NCBI RefSeq assembly: GCF_000632455.1
Contig: NZ_JFYL01000021.1
Span: forward strand, 1 to 43,300
Length of the DNA: 43,300 nt
Direction of reading: 5' to 3'
Source of the DNA: Acinetobacter sp. Ver3
Lineage (GTDB): Bacteria; Pseudomonadota; Gammaproteobacteria; Pseudomonadales; Moraxellaceae
How positions within the stretch are numbered: position 1 is the stretch's first letter; each line of letters begins with the position of its first letter. Position numbers and translations under genes: made by a program. The notes under the pieces were generated by a model. That model was given only the letters and a program-made list of their open reading frames with translations. It made no database searches and had not been told where the DNA came from. This document shows positions 26,142-35,509 of the stretch, one piece after another.

Positions 26142-28631
26142 ATGTTTTTAATATTTATTCTCATCTTTTGGATCATTGGTGTTGCTACGATCAGCTTTCA
26201 GGGTGAAGCTGAATATTCAACTCTCTTGCTGGGTATGGCAAGTATCATTTTGATCATGGGTTACTTTTTACGATTAATAAGGCAACCTGATCGATTCATT
26301 TATCCTCACACCTCAAGTATTGTCCAGTCATCATCAAGAATGCTTGTGCTAACGGGAATTTGTCTGATCACATTTGTTTTGGGGCATCAACATGCAAAAA
26401 CAGCCTTACACGATTGTTTAGATAAACGTGTTCAATATATTGAAGAAAAAGAAATAGTTGTTTATATCAATAAAATTAATCAGCTGAAAATGGATCAGGA
26501 AGGTCGATCAATACAGCAGCGTGCGCAGGTGATCGACAAGAAGCAAGGACAATCTCAAACGCTATTATTATATTTGCGAGAGTCAAAACTTGATACGACA
26601 TTAGAACTTGGGCGCTATTATAAAGTTACGGGAAAATTAAGACCCGCACATAGTTATGCAGTAGATGGGGTCTTTGATCAAGAGAAATGGTTGTTGCAGC
26701 AAAATATAGCTGGAACAATGCGTGTAGATTGGATCGTACCTGTAAGTGAAGCGGTGTTATATTCTGAAGGTTATTTATCTTCAACCGATGTGCATCGGAG
26801 CCTTATCGCACGATTGAGCCTGAGCATTGAAAAAGCACGTTTAGCTTTTAGGGGTGATATCGAACAGGGAGTATTCAGGAATAAGGGTTTGCTAGTCGCG
26901 TTACTCACAGGTGATAAGAGTCTACTGACGGAGCAACAAGAAGAATTATTTAAAAAACTAGGCATTACGCATTTATTGGCTATTTCAGGTCCACATGTTC
27001 TAATTTTTGCTGGCTTATTATCGTGGTTCATGGGGTATCTTGTATCAATTTTTCGTCCTCATATTTTTCTAAAAGTTCCCAAAACATATTTACTTTTAAT
27101 CCCTTTCGTATGTGGGGTAATTATTTATAGTTTTTTTTCAGGGCTCGAAATTCCTGCACTAAGAACTACATTGTCAGTTTGTCTAATTAGTATCGCTATT
27201 TTATTCAAATTTAAGATTAAGCCTTTTGTGCTATTACTTATAAGTGCGAGCTTAATGCTCTATTTAGACCCTTTTAGTATTTTATCTGCTGCATTTTGGC
27301 TTTCTTACGGCGCATGTTTGATTTTGATTCGTGTATATCAAACGATCGCTAATGAACAGCAAAACACTGCTTTAATCAACAAATATCATTTTCTAGATAA
27401 AGCAAAAATGTATCTTAAAATACTTTTGCAATCCCAATGGAAAATATTTATTGCACTGATACCACTCACTTTACTGATATTTCAACAGATTTCTTTACTT
27501 GCGCCATTTGCTAATTTAGTTGCTGTTCCAATGATTGGGACCTTGATCGTGCCATTGGAAGTACTGGGCTATTGTCTTAGCTATATTCCTTTTGTTGGTC
27601 AATTTTTATTTCATCTGGCTGATGTATTGATATCGGTTCTTTTGGTGCTACTGACTAAGCTGGGAGCAATATTAGACAATCCATTGAAATGGGTAGCGTT
27701 AACGAAAGCACAAATGTTATTGCTCGTTTTGGCAGTATTCATGTTCTTTATGCCAAAGAATGTAATCCCTCGATTATGGATACCCGTATTAGGTGTGGCA
27801 TTGCTGATGCCTAAACGTGATGATGGATACGATATCATTGAAATTTTGGACATAGGGCAGGGGCAGTCCATACTCTTACAGTCATCAGGGAAAACTGCTT
27901 TAGTTGATACAGGCGGGAGCTTTGATGAGAATACATTTAGTATCGGAGAAAATGTAGTTGTCCCTTTCTTAATTCAACGTGGCATATCAAAATTAGATCA
28001 AGTTTTTATCAGTCATCTTGATCAAGATCATGCTGGAGCATACCGCACTATTGGAAAACATATACAAATTGATCAAGTTATCTCAAATGAAAAAGATGAT
28101 AGGTTTCAGTATGTTGAATTTGATTATTGTCGACAGCATCAACAGGTACAATTTGGTAAGATCAATATACAATTTCTTTCACCAGTTGAATCACAATTAA
28201 ATTTTGTCAGTCAAAATCGTAATGAGCTCTCTTGCGTAATATATCTGACATTACCCTATGCTAACGATTTTAAGCATATTCTGATTATGGGGGATGCAGG
28301 GTGGGAGACAGAGTATCGTATTTTAAAGCAGTATCCTGAACTTAGAGTAGATATTTTAATCTTAGGACACCATGGCAGTCGACATAGTTCATCTTACGAC
28401 TTTTTAAAAAATACCAAACCTAAAATTGCCATTGCATCGGCTGGTTTTGATAACCGCTATAATCATCCACATCCTGTTGTCAAAGAGCGTTTAAAAGCGC
28501 TTAATATTCCGCTACTCGATACCCAATCGAAGGGCAGCATTCGAATGACCTTCGATAAAAACGGAGATGTACAATTTCGATATCATCGAGATCAAAAAGC
28601 GTGGTTAACTCGGAATATCCCCATAGATTAA
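26142..28631 (+). CDS. comEC: DNA uptake channel ComEC/Rec2
   Basis: 829 aa. Two N-terminal membrane helices lead to a periplasmic DUF4131-like/OB region (residues about 70-220). A competence domain of many helices follows (about 225-540), with LLVALLTGDKSLL and LGITHLLAISGPHV as family signatures. The C-terminal part (about 560-829) is a metallo-beta-lactamase-like domain with HLDQDHAGA and LGHHGSRHSS, probably degrading the non-transported strand. It would pass single-stranded DNA through the inner membrane during natural transformation. Its stop interlocks with the stop of the convergent acyltransferase gene in a single TTAA. Confidence 0.95.
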   Translation: MFLIFILIFWIIGVATISFQGEAEYSTLLLGMASIILIMGYFLRLIRQPDRFIYPHTSSIVQSSSRMLVLTGICLITFVLGHQHAKTALHDCLDKRVQYIEEKEIVVYINKINQLKMDQEGRSIQQRAQVIDKKQGQSQTLLLYLRESKLDTTLELGRYYKVTGKLRPAHSYAVDGVFDQEKWLLQQNIAGTMRVDWIVPVSEAVLYSEGYLSSTDVHRSLIARLSLSIEKARLAFRGDIEQGVFRNKGLLVALLTGDKSLLTEQQEELFKKLGITHLLAISGPHVLIFAGLLSWFMGYLVSIFRPHIFLKVPKTYLLLIPFVCGVIIYSFFSGLEIPALRTTLSVCLISIAILFKFKIKPFVLLLISASLMLYLDPFSILSAAFWLSYGACLILIRVYQTIANEQQNTALINKYHFLDKAKMYLKILLQSQWKIFIALIPLTLLIFQQISLLAPFANLVAVPMIGTLIVPLEVLGYCLSYIPFVGQFLFHLADVLISVLLVLLTKLGAILDNPLKWVALTKAQMLLLVLAVFMFFMPKNVIPRLWIPVLGVALLMPKRDDGYDIIEILDIGQGQSILLQSSGKTALVDTGGSFDENTFSIGENVVVPFLIQRGISKLDQVFISHLDQDHAGAYRTIGKHIQIDQVISNEKDDRFQYVEFDYCRQHQQVQFGKINIQFLSPVESQLNFVSQNRNELSCVIYLTLPYANDFKHILIMGDAGWETEYRILKQYPELRVDILILGHHGSRHSSSYDFLKNTKPKIAIASAGFDNRYNHPHPVVKERLKALNIPLLDTQSKGSIRMTFDKNGDVQFRYHRDQKAWLTRNIPID

Positions 28632-29563
28632 CTTGCTTTTCTGACTTGTTCTATTTTTGCTCTGGCTTGTTCTGCAGGGATACGATAAATGTTATGTAGA
28701 TCAGGATTTGCACGGAAACGTTTGTAGCTCCAATGAGCATGTTCAGGATAACGATGAATCAGGCTTTCTATTGCACGGTGAATTACTAACGTTCCATCAG
28801 CGGGAGTGCCTTCATAAATCGAAGCATCCATTGGTTCAATAAATACATCAAAATCTTCAGTTTCATTGCGAATTGCATAGACCAAAAGGCCTTTGGCTTT
28901 AGTTTTTTGGATGAGTTTGGCACTTAAATTACTGGACTCGAGTGGTATGCCGAAATAATCGATCATTTCACCACCGTGTTTAGGATTGTGATCTGGAAGA
29001 ATCACAGTTGTCCCCCCTAATTTAAGGGCTTTAAAAATTTGTCTTATACCACTCTCATCTGTAGGGACTAAAGTTGCTTGTTCTCGACTACGAGCCTGGC
29101 GCACAAATTGATCTGCTTCTTCATTCTTGATGGGTTTATACATGATGGTCATCTTAGTATATTGTGCGAACCACGCATTCATGACTTCCCATGTACCAAA
29201 ATGTGGTGCGAGTAAAATAATACCTTTCTTTTCAGCCATTGCTTCATGAAAATATTCAGCACCAGTGACATTGCGTATTCGTGAAATATTGGTTTCGTTT
29301 GAGCTTCCCCAAATACTAAAAAATTCCATATAAGATTGAAGTTCGTTTCTTACCGCTGCACGAGTCACTAAATGTTTTTCTTCATCAGAAAGATGCGGTA
29401 AGCAAATGTCGATATTGAGGCGGATGGTATTCGTAGTTTTTGTAATTTTTAGCGTATTAATCAGCCCTGCAAGCATTTTTGCAAAAAAACGAGAAAAACG
29501 AATCGGACGGCGACTGAAGAAATTTAACAGGCGGGTTGTGGTCGATGTTTTGGTTTCAGGCAT
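28628..29563 (-). CDS. Lipid A biosynthesis lauroyl/myristoyl-type acyltransferase (LpxL/LpxM family)
   Basis: 311 aa from the ATG at 29563; an in-frame TTG at 29572 would add three residues. The HX4E active-site motif is H121..E126 (APHFGTWE). Other family blocks are present: MYKPIKNEEADQFVRQAR, PTDESGIRQIFKALK and a DHNPKHGGEMIDYFG stretch. The start is basic with an amphipathic segment, as in inner-membrane-associated family members. It transfers an acyl chain to Kdo-lipid A precursors. I cannot choose LpxL or LpxM by eye. Confidence 0.9.
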   Translation of the reverse strand: MPETKTSTTTRLLNFFSRRPIRFSRFFAKMLAGLINTLKITKTTNTIRLNIDICLPHLSDEEKHLVTRAAVRNELQSYMEFFSIWGSSNETNISRIRNVTGAEYFHEAMAEKKGIILLAPHFGTWEVMNAWFAQYTKMTIMYKPIKNEEADQFVRQARSREQATLVPTDESGIRQIFKALKLGGTTVILPDHNPKHGGEMIDYFGIPLESSNLSAKLIQKTKAKGLLVYAIRNETEDFDVFIEPMDASIYEGTPADGTLVIHRAIESLIHRYPEHAHWSYKRFRANPDLHNIYRIPAEQARAKIEQVRKAS

Positions 29564-29658
29564 TAGATTCAAAATTTGGTAAGTTCATAGAATATTGTGA
29601 TTTGGGTTTATTATATGTTAAATCTTGACTTATAAATAGTTTGACCTCATTCCTTGTA

Positions 29659-29664
29659 TATAAT
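29659..29664 (+). promoter_or_regulatory. Candidate -10 element of sppA
   Basis: A perfect TATAAT sits 31 nt before the sppA start. TTGACC lies upstream at 29641-29646 but is only 12 bp away, too close for a -35; the correctly spaced hexamer is poor. Promoter activity is plausible but uncertain. Confidence 0.35.
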
Positions 29665-29694
29665 GTCAGCTTAAATTTAATTTGGATGGTATGT

Positions 29695-30708
29695 ATGTCC
29701 GCTTGGCCGCCTGAACCACAAAATGAAAATCAAAAACCAAATAACCAACCGAACGGAAAAGAATGGCAAATTTTAGAAAAAGCTGTTCTCGCATCTGTAG
29801 AAGAACAGAGACGTGCAAGACGTTGGGGAATCTTTTTTAAATTTCTTACTTTCGCATATCTGTTGTTTATAGTTTTGGTCATGGGGAAAAGTTGTTCAAC
29901 GACTTCCACTGATAGTGCGGTGTCATCACAGCATATTGCTACAGTCGATATTGTAGGAACGATTGCTGCAGACCAGCAAAGTGTGAATAGTGCAGATACG
30001 ATCAAAGGTTTGAAAAAAGCATTTGAAAGCAAGCAATCGCAAGCTGTTGTTTTAAATATTAACTCTCCGGGTGGATCTCCAGTTCAGTCTGATGAAATTT
30101 GGCAAGAGATCCAATATTTAAAGTCGGTTTATAAAGATAAAAAACTTTATGCATTAATTGGTGACACAGGTGCTTCAGGTGCATATTACATTGCGTCTGC
30201 AGCGGATGAAATTATTGTTAATCCATCAAGTTTAGTCGGCTCAATTGGCGTCATTATGCCAAACTATGGAGTGAGTGGTTTGATGCAAAAACTTGGCGTT
30301 GAAGATCGCACCATGACTTCAGGTGAGAACAAAGCATTATTGTCGATGACACAACCAGTTGATCCTGCACAACGTGCACACGTACAAGGTGTATTGGATA
30401 ATGTTCATCAACATTTTATTGATGCAGTCAAAAAAGGTCGTGGCAATAAATTGAAATCGCAAGACCCTGCTATATTTTCAGGTTTGTTTTGGACTGGTGA
30501 GCAGGCTGTGAAGCTCGGTATCGCAGATCGGATTGGCAGTATTCACACACTGAAACGTGAATTAAAAGTCGAAAAAACGGTAGATTATACTATTCAACGT
30601 AGCCCCTTTGATTCTGTGCTTGGACGACTTGGAAGTGAAATTGGTCAAGGTTTTGCTTCTTCAATTTCCAAGCAGATTCAATCTGAGCAGGTGAATCGAA
30701 TCCAATGA
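29695..30708 (+). CDS. sppA: Signal peptide peptidase SppA, short form (S49 family)
   Basis: 337 aa from the ATG at 29695, which removes an 18-residue upstream extension lying in the promoter region. One membrane segment (residues about 44-63) anchors a periplasmic S49 serine protease domain. Ser161 in TGASGAYY and Lys213 in SGENKALL are 52 residues apart, the same spacing as the Ser147/Lys199 dyad of Bacillus SppA. It degrades cleaved signal peptides in the membrane. The stop overlaps the next gene in ATGA. Confidence 0.93.
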   Translation: MSAWPPEPQNENQKPNNQPNGKEWQILEKAVLASVEEQRRARRWGIFFKFLTFAYLLFIVLVMGKSCSTTSTDSAVSSQHIATVDIVGTIAADQQSVNSADTIKGLKKAFESKQSQAVVLNINSPGGSPVQSDEIWQEIQYLKSVYKDKKLYALIGDTGASGAYYIASAADEIIVNPSSLVGSIGVIMPNYGVSGLMQKLGVEDRTMTSGENKALLSMTQPVDPAQRAHVQGVLDNVHQHFIDAVKKGRGNKLKSQDPAIFSGLFWTGEQAVKLGIADRIGSIHTLKRELKVEKTVDYTIQRSPFDSVLGRLGSEIGQGFASSISKQIQSEQVNRIQ

Positions 30709-31514
30709 AACCATTGATCCATTTTGCTCATGCCAACGGGGTTCCATCGAAAGTTTATCAAAAATTTTTTGATGCTTTGTCTGATCAATTCGATGTGATT
30801 TATACGACCAATCTTGGTGTTGATCAACGTTATCCTGTAGATCAACACTGGGAAAGTATGACACAGCAAGTGATTGATAATATTGTTCAGAAATCCCATG
30901 GTCGTAAAGTGATTGGTATCGGGCACTCCTTAGGAGGAGTTTTGACGTTCAAAGCTGCGTTGAAATGCCCAGAACTTTTTAGTCAAACTATTCTTCTCGA
31001 TCCACCTCTTATTATGGGGCTAGAATCATTTGCTATGCATATTGCAAAGTCTTTGAAGTTAAAAGCAGTGGATCAAATGTCGCCAGCGGCATTGTCTAAA
31101 CGTCGACGTGATCATTGGGATAGTCGAGAGCAAGCTGCAACATTACTTCGACCAAAAGCCCTATATGCAGCATTTGATGAGCAATGTTTTAATGACTATA
31201 TTCAATTTGCATTAGTTGAAGATCCAAAGCGTGGCGGCGTTGAGTTGGCGATTCCAAAATCTATTGAAGTGGATATTTTTAGAACCAATCCTTCATTGTG
31301 GTGGCTGCCTCAACCTAAGCTCAAAGTTCCAAGTCAATTAATTGTTGCTTCTGAAGGTCCATTCTTAGCACGTAAATTCCCTCATAAAGTGAGGAAAAAG
31401 TTTGGTGTGCCTTTTAGTATTTTTGAAGGTGGACACATGTTCCCACTCGAACATCCTGAGCAATTGGCTGCACATTTAAAAACTATTTTGACGCCACTAA
31501 AAAACGCAGCCTAA
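30705..31514 (+). CDS. Alpha/beta hydrolase
   Basis: 269 aa. It begins PLIHFAHANGVPS, where the HxNG-like turn supplies the oxyanion hole, and has the nucleophile elbow GIGHSLGG with Ser75. GGHMFPLEHPEQ near the C-terminus provides the catalytic His. There is no signal peptide. Substrate unknown; family members include esterases and haloperoxidase-like hydrolases. It overlaps sppA by 4 nt (ATGA), so it is coupled to it. Its stop codon lies in the loop of the shared terminator with purN. Confidence 0.86.
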   Translation: MKPLIHFAHANGVPSKVYQKFFDALSDQFDVIYTTNLGVDQRYPVDQHWESMTQQVIDNIVQKSHGRKVIGIGHSLGGVLTFKAALKCPELFSQTILLDPPLIMGLESFAMHIAKSLKLKAVDQMSPAALSKRRRDHWDSREQAATLLRPKALYAAFDEQCFNDYIQFALVEDPKRGGVELAIPKSIEVDIFRTNPSLWWLPQPKLKVPSQLIVASEGPFLARKFPHKVRKKFGVPFSIFEGGHMFPLEHPEQLAAHLKTILTPLKNAA

Positions 31515-31526
31515 GCTGCGTTTTTT
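31499..31526. terminator. Bidirectional terminator between the hydrolase gene and purN
   Basis: AAAAAACGCAGC and GCTGCGTTTTTT form a 12-bp perfect stem with a CTAA loop, giving T-runs in both directions. The hydrolase stop (TAA, 31512-31514) is in the loop. It ends 4 nt before the purN stop, so it serves both converging units. Confidence 0.92.
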
Positions 31527-31529
31527 AAA

Positions 31530-32159
31530 TCAAATATGACAGAACTGTATTGGATCTTTCAAAATTTGATTTTTATAGTGCACACCTTCGGATGTGACTT
31601 GAATGGTTTGATTACAAATCCATTCTACAACTTGAGGATAAATTAAATGTTCAAGTTGATGTACACGATCTGCTAAAGATGCAACATTATCATGGTGAGA
31701 AACTTTGAGTACGCCTTGAACAAGTGCTTGACCTGCATCTAGTTCTGCAGTGACATAATGTACTGTGCAACCATGCCATAGATCACCAGTATTCAATACA
31801 CGTTGATGTGTATGCATTCCTTTGTAATTTGGCAGCAGAGAGGGGTGGATATTGATCATTTTACCCTCCCATGCTTTAACGAACTTAGCACTTAAAATGC
31901 GCATAAACCCCGCTAAAACCACAAGATCAGCTTCCCAGTCGAGTAGTTGCTGGTGCATAACATCATCAAATGCTTCACGATCTGGGAAGTTTTTATGTTC
32001 AATCACTGCAGTTGCAATGTTGGCATGAGCAGCACGCTCAAGTGCGTAAGCAGCAGGTTTATTCGAGATCACACCGACAATTTGACCTGAAAGGTTTGCA
32101 TCGATTAATGCTTGTAGGTTTGATCCGTTACCTGATACTAAAACAGCAATTTTAATCAT
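31530..32159 (-). CDS. purN: Phosphoribosylglycinamide formyltransferase PurN
   Basis: 209 aa, normal length. The N-terminus IAVLVSGNGSNLQALIDA binds GAR phosphate, and INIHPSLLPNYKG holds the catalytic Asn/His pair; the downstream Asp is in TAELDAG. It transfers the formyl group of 10-formyltetrahydrofolate to GAR, the third step of purine synthesis. It lies 18 nt downstream of purM and is cotranscribed. The ribosome site is weak. Confidence 0.96.
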   Translation of the reverse strand: MIKIAVLVSGNGSNLQALIDANLSGQIVGVISNKPAAYALERAAHANIATAVIEHKNFPDREAFDDVMHQQLLDWEADLVVLAGFMRILSAKFVKAWEGKMINIHPSLLPNYKGMHTHQRVLNTGDLWHGCTVHYVTAELDAGQALVQGVLKVSHHDNVASLADRVHQLEHLIYPQVVEWICNQTIQVTSEGVHYKNQILKDPIQFCHI

Positions 32160-32177
32160 GTTATAACAATAAACAGA

Positions 32178-33248
32178 TTAAGCGAAGATCACACGAATTT
32201 TTTCATCTGCACCTTCTACAGATTCAGCATTGTCAACAATGTGGCCCATTGTCCATGCTTTTTCGCCGAGTTGATTTAAGATTTCAACTGTTTTATCAGC
32301 TTCAGCAGCATCAACAACTAGAACCATACCTACGCCACAGTTGAATGTGCGGTACATTTCAAATTGTTCTACACCACCTTCACGTTGAAGAAGTTTGAAC
32401 AGCTCAGGCCATTCCCAAGAAGATTCGTTTACTACAGCTTGGGCACCATTTGGTAATACGCGAGGTAAGTTACCTGGTAAACCGCCACCTGTGATGTGTG
32501 CCATCGCGTGAACATCAACCTGTTTGAGAAGCTCTAGAATTGGTTTAACGTAGATACGAGTTGGCTCCATTGCAACATCAGCAAGTGGACGACCATCAAC
32601 AATTTGAGTTAAATCAACATTTTTTACATCTAAAATTTTACGAAGAAGAGAGTAGCCATTAGAGTGTGCGCCGCTTGAAGCAACACCAACTAATACATCA
32701 CCAGCTTTAACTTTAGAGCCATCAATAATTTTACTTTGTTCTACAACACCTACACAGAAACCAGCTAAATCGTAATCTTCACCTTCATACATGCCTGGCA
32801 TTTCAGCAGTTTCACCACCGACCAATGCACATCCAGCAAGCTCACAACCTTGACCGATACCTGTCACTACATTTGCTGCGACATCAACATTGAGGTGACC
32901 AGTTGCGTAGTAATCAAGGAAGAAGAGTGGTTCAGCACCACAGACAAGTAAGTCGTTCACACACATTGCAACCAAATCCTGACCGATTGTGTCATGACGG
33001 TTTAAATTCAATGCTAAACGTAATTTTGTACCAACACCGTCTGTGCCAGATACGAGAACAGGTTCTTCATAACCTTTAGGAATTTTACAAAGTGCACCGA
33101 AGCCACCAAGACCGCCCATTACTTCAGGACGAGTCGTGCGTTTAGCGACTGATTTGATACGATCGACTAACGCGTCGCCCGCCTCAATGTCGACACCTGC
33201 ATCTTTGTAGCTTAAACCAGTGTTTGGGGTAGAAGTTGAGTTGCTCAT
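32178..33248 (-). CDS. purM: Phosphoribosylformylglycinamidine cyclo-ligase PurM (AIR synthetase)
   Basis: 356 aa. Typical blocks: [26 protein letters not shown] (ATP/FGAM site), [11 protein letters not shown] and [14 protein letters not shown]. It forms the imidazole ring, converting FGAM to AIR with ATP. The ATG has GGAGA eight nt upstream on the minus strand. It heads the purMN operon and diverges from the AI-2E transporter gene, an order also known from Pseudomonas. Confidence 0.97.
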   Translation of the reverse strand: MSNSTSTPNTGLSYKDAGVDIEAGDALVDRIKSVAKRTTRPEVMGGLGGFGALCKIPKGYEEPVLVSGTDGVGTKLRLALNLNRHDTIGQDLVAMCVNDLLVCGAEPLFFLDYYATGHLNVDVAANVVTGIGQGCELAGCALVGGETAEMPGMYEGEDYDLAGFCVGVVEQSKIIDGSKVKAGDVLVGVASSGAHSNGYSLLRKILDVKNVDLTQIVDGRPLADVAMEPTRIYVKPILELLKQVDVHAMAHITGGGLPGNLPRVLPNGAQAVVNESSWEWPELFKLLQREGGVEQFEMYRTFNCGVGMVLVVDAAEADKTVEILNQLGEKAWTMGHIVDNAESVEGADEKIRVIFA

Positions 33249-33274
33249 ATTGAAGTCTCCGCATTCGCGCGGGG

Positions 33275-33280
33275 ATTATA
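33275..33280 (-). promoter_or_regulatory. Candidate -10 element of purMN
   Basis: On the minus strand a perfect TATAAT lies 27 nt before the purM start. The hexamer at 17 bp upstream (ATAAGA) is a poor -35, so an activator or a different spacing may be needed. I could not recognise a PurR operator or a purine riboswitch in this 135-bp intergenic region. Confidence 0.4.
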
Positions 33281-33383
33281 ACCTGAATATACGAAACTCT
33301 TATGTTATTTATGCACTAAAATGTTATCTTTACTAAAATATTTTCCTTTACATAACGAATAATCTTAAAAAAGGCGAGTTTCT

Positions 33384-34607
33384 ATGGTAGATCGTACCCT
33401 ACGCCGTGTTTTTATCCTTGCAGGGATAGCTTTATTTCTCTGGATTTTATACTTATTAAAACCGGTCGTAATTCCATTTATTGGTGCATTTTTAATAGCT
33501 TATCTTTTCAGTCCATTGGTTGATCGATTGCATAAGATAGGTTTACCTCGTTGGTTGTCCATCAGTTTGGTATTTATCGGTATTGGTGTCGTGATCACAT
33601 GGGCGATGTGGTATTTGGTTCCTTTAATCTGGGAACAGCTCATGTATGCCAAATCAAGCATCCCGAAAGTAGTTCACTGGGTAAATTATAGCTTCTTACC
33701 GTGGTTATCAGACACTTTCAATTTAGTGCCATTAGAGTTGGATGTAGATCAAATTTCAGCAGCTGTTATGGAGTATGTTCAAACCAATTATAGTGCCGAT
33801 AGTATCCAAGCGATGGCACTTAAATTGGCACAATCTGGTCTGAATTTTATTCAAATTGGTGGGACAATTGTACTGATTCCAATTATTGCATTTTACTTCC
33901 TCTTAGATTGGGATCGAATGCTCAATAGTTTGCGTCGACTCATTCCACGCCCTTATGAAGCTTCTACGCTTGAAATCGTGGGTGAATGCCATAGCGTACT
34001 AGGTGCATTTGTAAAAGGACAATTCCTCGTGATGATCCTTTTGGGGATTGTTTATGCCGTTGGTCTACAACTGATTGGTCTGGAAGTCGGCTTGATCATT
34101 GGCATGATTGCGGGCTTGGCAAGTATCATCCCATATTTAGGATTTGCAGTAGGAATAATTGCTGCCGTGATCGCAACTTTCTTCCAATTTGGTATGGATT
34201 GGACTCAACTCCTTTTAGTTGCAGTGGTGTTCATGGTAGGTCAAGCCGTTGAAGGTTATGTGCTTCAGCCATTCTTATTGGGAGATAAAATTGGTCTTTC
34301 TCCTGTAGCAGTTGTATTCGCTGTACTGGCAGGTGCACAATTGGCTGGTTTCTTGGGAATGTTGATTGCATTACCTGTTGCTGCTGTAATCGTGGTACTG
34401 CTCCGACATGCGCGTGACACTTATGAAAAAAGTACAATTTATGGTACGTCTGCTGTTGCCGTAGCTGATCATGGTGGTGGTGAAATTACGATCCAAACCG
34501 ATCAGGTTGATATTGAGCTTGATCTCAAACCACAATCAATCAATAATCAACAAGATATTGCAACATCTGAAAAAATCGATGTGCAGACACAAAATAAAGA
34601 ACCTTAA
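33384..34607 (+). CDS. AI-2E/PerM family transporter
   Basis: 407 aa with about eight membrane helices. Typical blocks are LKPVVIPFIGAFLIAYLFSPLV at the start, PIIAFYFLLDWDRM near residue 175, and GLASIIPYLGFAVG; the last membrane region is followed by an acidic, Gln-rich cytoplasmic tail of about 60 residues. Members include the AI-2 exporter TqsA and sodium/proton antiporters, so the transported species is uncertain. The hda gene follows 15 nt later, and this pair next to purM is conserved in related bacteria. Confidence 0.9.
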   Translation: MVDRTLRRVFILAGIALFLWILYLLKPVVIPFIGAFLIAYLFSPLVDRLHKIGLPRWLSISLVFIGIGVVITWAMWYLVPLIWEQLMYAKSSIPKVVHWVNYSFLPWLSDTFNLVPLELDVDQISAAVMEYVQTNYSADSIQAMALKLAQSGLNFIQIGGTIVLIPIIAFYFLLDWDRMLNSLRRLIPRPYEASTLEIVGECHSVLGAFVKGQFLVMILLGIVYAVGLQLIGLEVGLIIGMIAGLASIIPYLGFAVGIIAAVIATFFQFGMDWTQLLLVAVVFMVGQAVEGYVLQPFLLGDKIGLSPVAVVFAVLAGAQLAGFLGMLIALPVAAVIVVLLRHARDTYEKSTIYGTSAVAVADHGGGEITIQTDQVDIELDLKPQSINNQQDIATSEKIDVQTQNKEP

Positions 34608-34622
34608 GGTGACCAAGCATTT

Positions 34623-35330
34623 ATGCGGCAACTGCAACTTGATATAGAACCTCAACTTGATGCACGGATCAGTGATTTTTCCGGCCCAGGTTGGGGACCC
34701 GTCATTGATGCAGTTCGCCAACTTCATGCTGGATTAATGAATCGATTTTACCTTTATGGCGGTGCGGGCACAGGTAAGAGTCACTTATTAACTGCGATAT
34801 GTGACTCATATCTAGATGTTGGGAAATCTGCAATTAAAGTTTCATTGCTAGAATTGCTCGATGCTCCAATTGAGGCGATTACTTCATTGGATCGTTATGA
34901 TTTGGTCGCTCTAGACGATATTGAAGCGATTAGTGGTGTACCGCATTGGCAAAAGGCGGTATTTCATTTAATAAATAATAATAATGATGGTGGAGGACAA
35001 CTAGTCTTTTCATCTAGATCTGCGCCAATTGAATTGAAACTTGAATTACCAGATCTTCAGTCGAGATTAACTCAAGCGGTGAGTGTTAAAGTGCCAACAG
35101 GTCAATCCTACGCTGACCGCTATGCCTTATTACATTCTGTGTTAGATCGTAAAGGTGTGCATTTTGATCCTTTAATTATTGATTATCTGCTGACCAATGG
35201 CCCGATACAGACCAGTACCTTATTACAAACGGTTGATCAATTATCAAAGTTACTACAGGGTGAAAAAGTTAAGCTATCCAACGCAACCCTTAAGCAAATC
35301 TACGCGCTCATCGATCAGTATAGTGCTTAA
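34623..35330 (+). CDS. hda: DnaA regulatory inactivator Hda
   Basis: 235 aa, typical for Hda. QLQLDI at residues 3-8 is the sliding-clamp-binding motif at the expected N-terminal site. The AAA+ domain has Walker A GGAGTGKS (46-53) and Walker B LVALDDIEAI, with sensor and Arg-finger region SRLTQAVSV. There is no DnaA-type DNA-binding C-terminal domain. With the clamp on DNA it promotes ATP hydrolysis by DnaA and so prevents re-initiation. It is probably translated from the same mRNA as the transporter gene. Confidence 0.94.
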   Translation: MRQLQLDIEPQLDARISDFSGPGWGPVIDAVRQLHAGLMNRFYLYGGAGTGKSHLLTAICDSYLDVGKSAIKVSLLELLDAPIEAITSLDRYDLVALDDIEAISGVPHWQKAVFHLINNNNDGGGQLVFSSRSAPIELKLELPDLQSRLTQAVSVKVPTGQSYADRYALLHSVLDRKGVHFDPLIIDYLLTNGPIQTSTLLQTVDQLSKLLQGEKVKLSNATLKQIYALIDQYSA

Positions 35331-35509
35331 ATGCTTTTTAAATGTTATTCAAAACTCAAAATGTAGATTTTATCTGAACTCGGCAATTTTTTACTTAAAA
35401 ATAATTGAGAATTCTAAAAATTTGTGACAGATTAGTCAAAATGGACAAATAGCGCTACATAATTAAAGTTCGCTACTTAAAAAAATAAAGAAAAATTAAG
35501 GAGATGGTA

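Noticed and set aside
29641..29664. TTGACC followed by TATAAT as a consensus promoter of sppA
   Set aside because: The spacer is only 12 bp, too short for sigma70; I kept only the -10 as a weak candidate.
35331..35509. Possible gene or RNA between hda and the CSLREA genes
   Set aside because: This A/T-rich 179 bp holds only the ribosome site of the next gene; I saw no stable hairpin, ORF or clear promoter.
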